Positions 40,067-41,799 of a stretch of 41,799 nt of DNA are shown here, piece after piece (position 1 is the stretch's first letter; each line of letters opens with the position of its first letter). This stretch comes from Lachnospiraceae bacterium (GTDB lineage Bacteria > Bacillota > Clostridia > Oscillospirales > CAG-272): assembly GCA_024404495.1 (NCBI GenBank), contig JAKSPT010000023.1, positions 1 through 41,799 of the forward strand. Direction: 5' to 3'. Below the pieces are notes generated by a model. It saw nothing but the letters and a program-made list of their open reading frames with translations. It was not told the origin of the DNA and did no database searches. A program made the translations under genes and the position numbers.

Positions 40067-40667
40067 AATCGAAACCGAATTCGCGGCAAAAGGCTACACC
40101 GTGATCTGCGGGACCGACGAAGCGGGCAGAGGTCCCCTTGCGGGACCGGTCTGCGCCGCCGCCGTGATCCTGCCCGAAGGGCTTGTGATCGAGGGGCTCA
40201 ACGACTCCAAAAAGCTGACCGAAAAGAAGCGCGAAGCCCTTTTTGAAACCATCAAAAAAGAAGCGCTCTCCTACGGCATCGCGATGGCGACCGAAAAGGA
40301 GATCGACGGGATCAACATTCTCAACGCCTCGCTTCTCGCGATGCGCCGCGCGGTCGAACAGCTTTCCCCCGCGCCCTCCCTCGTTCTCGTGGACGGGAAC
40401 AAGCCGGGCTCCTTCCCCTGCGACTCGGTCGCCGTCGTCAAGGGCGACGCGAAGAGCCCGAATATCGCCGCCGCCTCGATCCTCGCCAAGGTGACCCGTG
40501 ACCGCTATATGACCGAACTGGATAAAACGTATCCGGGCTACGGCTTCGCGATCCACAAGGGCTATCCGACGAAGGCGCACTACATCGCCCTGAACCGTCT
40601 CGGTCCCTGCCCGGCGCACCGCCTGACGTTTCTGAAAAAGAAGCACGACTACACCGAGGAAGAGTGA
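40053..40667 (+). CDS. rnhB: ribonuclease HII
   Basis: A 204-residue RNase HII that removes ribonucleotides from RNA-DNA hybrids. The active site starts with Asp22 and Glu23 in GTDEAGRG. Other blocks are NDSKKLTEKKR, NILNASLLAM, VDGNKPG and GDAKSPNIAAASILAK, then GYPTKAHYIAL. The start is the ATG at 40053 with AGGAG 7 nt upstream, inside the end of rbgA. A TTG at 40038 would be in frame but would overlap its own ribosome site. Confidence 0.95.
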   Translation: MLTYEIETEFAAKGYTVICGTDEAGRGPLAGPVCAAAVILPEGLVIEGLNDSKKLTEKKREALFETIKKEALSYGIAMATEKEIDGINILNASLLAMRRAVEQLSPAPSLVLVDGNKPGSFPCDSVAVVKGDAKSPNIAAASILAKVTRDRYMTELDKTYPGYGFAIHKGYPTKAHYIALNRLGPCPAHRLTFLKKKHDYTEEE

Positions 40668-40672
40668 AACCT

Positions 40673-41500
40673 ATGACCGATCTTTCCGCTTTTCGCGATC
40701 TTACCGAACTGTCCCGTGTCCTTTCCGAAAAAGAGCTTTTCGTCTTCGATATGGACGGGACGGTCTATCTCGGGGGCAGGGTATTCCCGTTTGCCGTCTC
40801 GCTGATCAACAAGCTGCGCGCCTCCGGCAAAAAAGTGCTGTTCTTTACGAACAACGCCTCCCACAACCCCGATTTCTACGTGAAAAAACTGACGAAAATG
40901 GGCTTCGATCCGCGTCCGGGCGAGCTTCTGACCGCCGGGGACGTGACCGTCTCCTTCCTTCTTTCCCACCGCGCGGGAAAGAAGGTCTATCTCGTGGGTA
41001 CGCCCGAGCTTGAGGAGCAGTTCCGCGAGGCGGGGATCGTTCTTTCCGAATCAGCCGATATCGTCGTGACGAGCTTCGACACCACCCTCACCTACGAAAA
41101 ACTTCGCGTCGCCTGCGATCTGATCCGCGGCGGCGCGGAATATCTTTCTACCCATCCCGATTTCAACTGCCCGGTCGAGGGCGGCTTCATCCCCGACAGC
41201 GGCGCGATCGCGGCGCTTGTCACCGCCTCTACCGGTGTCTGCCCGACTTACTTCGGCAAGCCGTACGCCTCCGCCGCGAAAATGATGAGCGAAATGACCG
41301 CCGTCCCCTTTGAAAAGATGTGCGTCTTCGGCGACCGCCTTTACACCGATATCGCGATCGGCAAAAACAGCGGCGTGACCGCGACCCTCGTTCTGACCGG
41401 GGAAACCACCCTTTCCGACGTGGAACGCGCGGAGGAAAAAGCCCGTCCCGATTTCATCGTCGATTCCCTCGCCGACGTGGAGGAAGCGCTGTTCTCATGA
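40673..41500 (+). CDS. HAD-superfamily hydrolase, subfamily IIA (NagD-like phosphatase)
   Basis: A 275-residue HAD phosphatase. Motif I is FDMDGT (nucleophile Asp26, Asp28), motif II is TNNAS, motif III is GKPYASA and motif IV is GDRLYTDIAIG. The large C2 cap between II and III is typical of NagD/pNPPase enzymes, which act on sugar or nucleotide phosphates. The ATG at 40673 is preferred over the GTG at 40664, whose ribosome site would be too close. It follows rnhB by 5 nt and overlaps the next gene by 4 nt (ATGA). Confidence 0.93.
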   Translation: MTDLSAFRDLTELSRVLSEKELFVFDMDGTVYLGGRVFPFAVSLINKLRASGKKVLFFTNNASHNPDFYVKKLTKMGFDPRPGELLTAGDVTVSFLLSHRAGKKVYLVGTPELEEQFREAGIVLSESADIVVTSFDTTLTYEKLRVACDLIRGGAEYLSTHPDFNCPVEGGFIPDSGAIAALVTASTGVCPTYFGKPYASAAKMMSEMTAVPFEKMCVFGDRLYTDIAIGKNSGVTATLVLTGETTLSDVERAEEKARPDFIVDSLADVEEALFS

Positions 41501-41799
41501 TCGCCGCGGCGGTTTCGACGGTGCTCGGCTATCTCGGCGCGAATATCGACGATATCCTTCTTCTGACGGTGTTTTACGCCGCCGCGAAGAACGGAAAGGA
41601 AAGGCGCGCCGTAACGCTCGGGCAGTTTCTGGGGATCGGGCTGCTTCTTCTGATCTCCCTTCTCGGCATCGTCTTTTCGTGGATCTTTTCCCCTCGCGTC
41701 CTTTCGCTGCTCGGTCTGATCCCGATCGCGCTCGGGATCCGTTCCGTCTTCCGGGGCGCGGAAAAGGAGGACGAAGGGACGGCAGCCCCCGGCACGGTC
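41497..41799 (+). CDS. CadD-like cadmium/cation transporter (partial, runs off the window)
   Basis: The first 101 residues of a membrane protein overlapping the HAD gene stop (ATGA). The start MIAAAVSTVLGYLGANIDDI and the following LGQFLGIGLLLLIS match the CadD family (cadmium resistance transporter), which has about 200 residues and five or six membrane spans. Three hydrophobic segments are visible before the edge. The remaining part lies outside the window, so the substrate and completeness cannot be judged. Confidence 0.7.
   Translation, partial: MIAAAVSTVLGYLGANIDDILLLTVFYAAAKNGKERRAVTLGQFLGIGLLLLISLLGIVFSWIFSPRVLSLLGLIPIALGIRSVFRGAEKEDEGTAAPGTV

Overview
The window is one contiguous stretch of a GC-rich bacterial chromosome with short, AT-richer intergenic gaps. 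It looks like an anaerobic member of the class Clostridia (Bacillota), probably Oscillospirales-like. The reasons are the conserved lepB-rbgA-rnhB order, a Re-type citrate synthase in place of the usual Si enzyme, a LytS/SpoIIE-type membrane protein, dockerin and cohesin-like modules on cell-wall proteins, and clostridial sugar-binding lipoproteins. The taxonomic call is inference from gene content only. I saw no rRNA, tRNA, CRISPR array, transposase or phage genes.

Layout. (1) 168-8948, minus strand: a likely operon read right to left. It holds a Gfo/Idh/MocA oxidoreductase, Hsp90 (htpG), a divergent prephenate-dehydratase-fold protein, alpha-phosphoglucomutase (pgcA), a SUKH-like protein and a GH2 beta-mannosidase, and it ends at a strong hairpin. 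(2) 9209-11622, plus: a polar amino-acid ABC importer behind a consensus promoter carrying two ArgR/AhrC-like boxes. (3) 11635-13867, plus: a beta-lactamase-fold hydrolase and an aldo/keto reductase. (4) 13756-14232: a non-coding region with a CTTAAG cluster, hairpins and a 9-nt tandem repeat. (5) 14233-19203, minus: a GH25 muramidase, a membrane-anchored cohesin-like protein and a sugar isomerase-fold protein. (6) 19236-24341, minus: two near-duplicate sugar-binding lipoproteins flanking a GH36 alpha-galactosidase. (7) 24428-32163, plus: Re-citrate synthase, GntR/FCD regulator, aconitase, isocitrate dehydrogenase and a SpoIIE-like membrane protein, forming a 2-oxoglutarate-making operon with a perfect palindrome over its promoter. 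(8) 32162-35953, minus: a 1233-residue secreted CHAP peptidoglycan hydrolase with SH3b, cohesin-like and dockerin modules. (9) 36083-36130: a perfect 48-bp palindrome. (10) 36236-41799, plus: housekeeping genes rlmA, apgM-type mutase, lepB, rbgA, rnhB, a HAD phosphatase and the start of a CadD-like transporter.

The most interesting signals are: (a) a SpoIIE/RsbU-type phosphatase domain in the citrate operon whose metal-binding GGDFYD motif reads GGAFYA; (b) a perfect 18-bp palindrome on the citrate-operon promoter, which is probably the site of the GntR regulator encoded in that operon; (c) paired ARG-like boxes at 21-bp spacing on the amino-acid importer promoter; (d) a prephenate-dehydratase-like protein with altered catalytic and allosteric motifs next to htpG; (e) cohesin-like and dockerin modules on cell-wall hydrolases, suggesting an assembled wall-lytic complex; and (f) structured non-coding elements at 13756-14232 and 36083-36130. 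All ten promoters I could identify have exactly 17-nt spacers.
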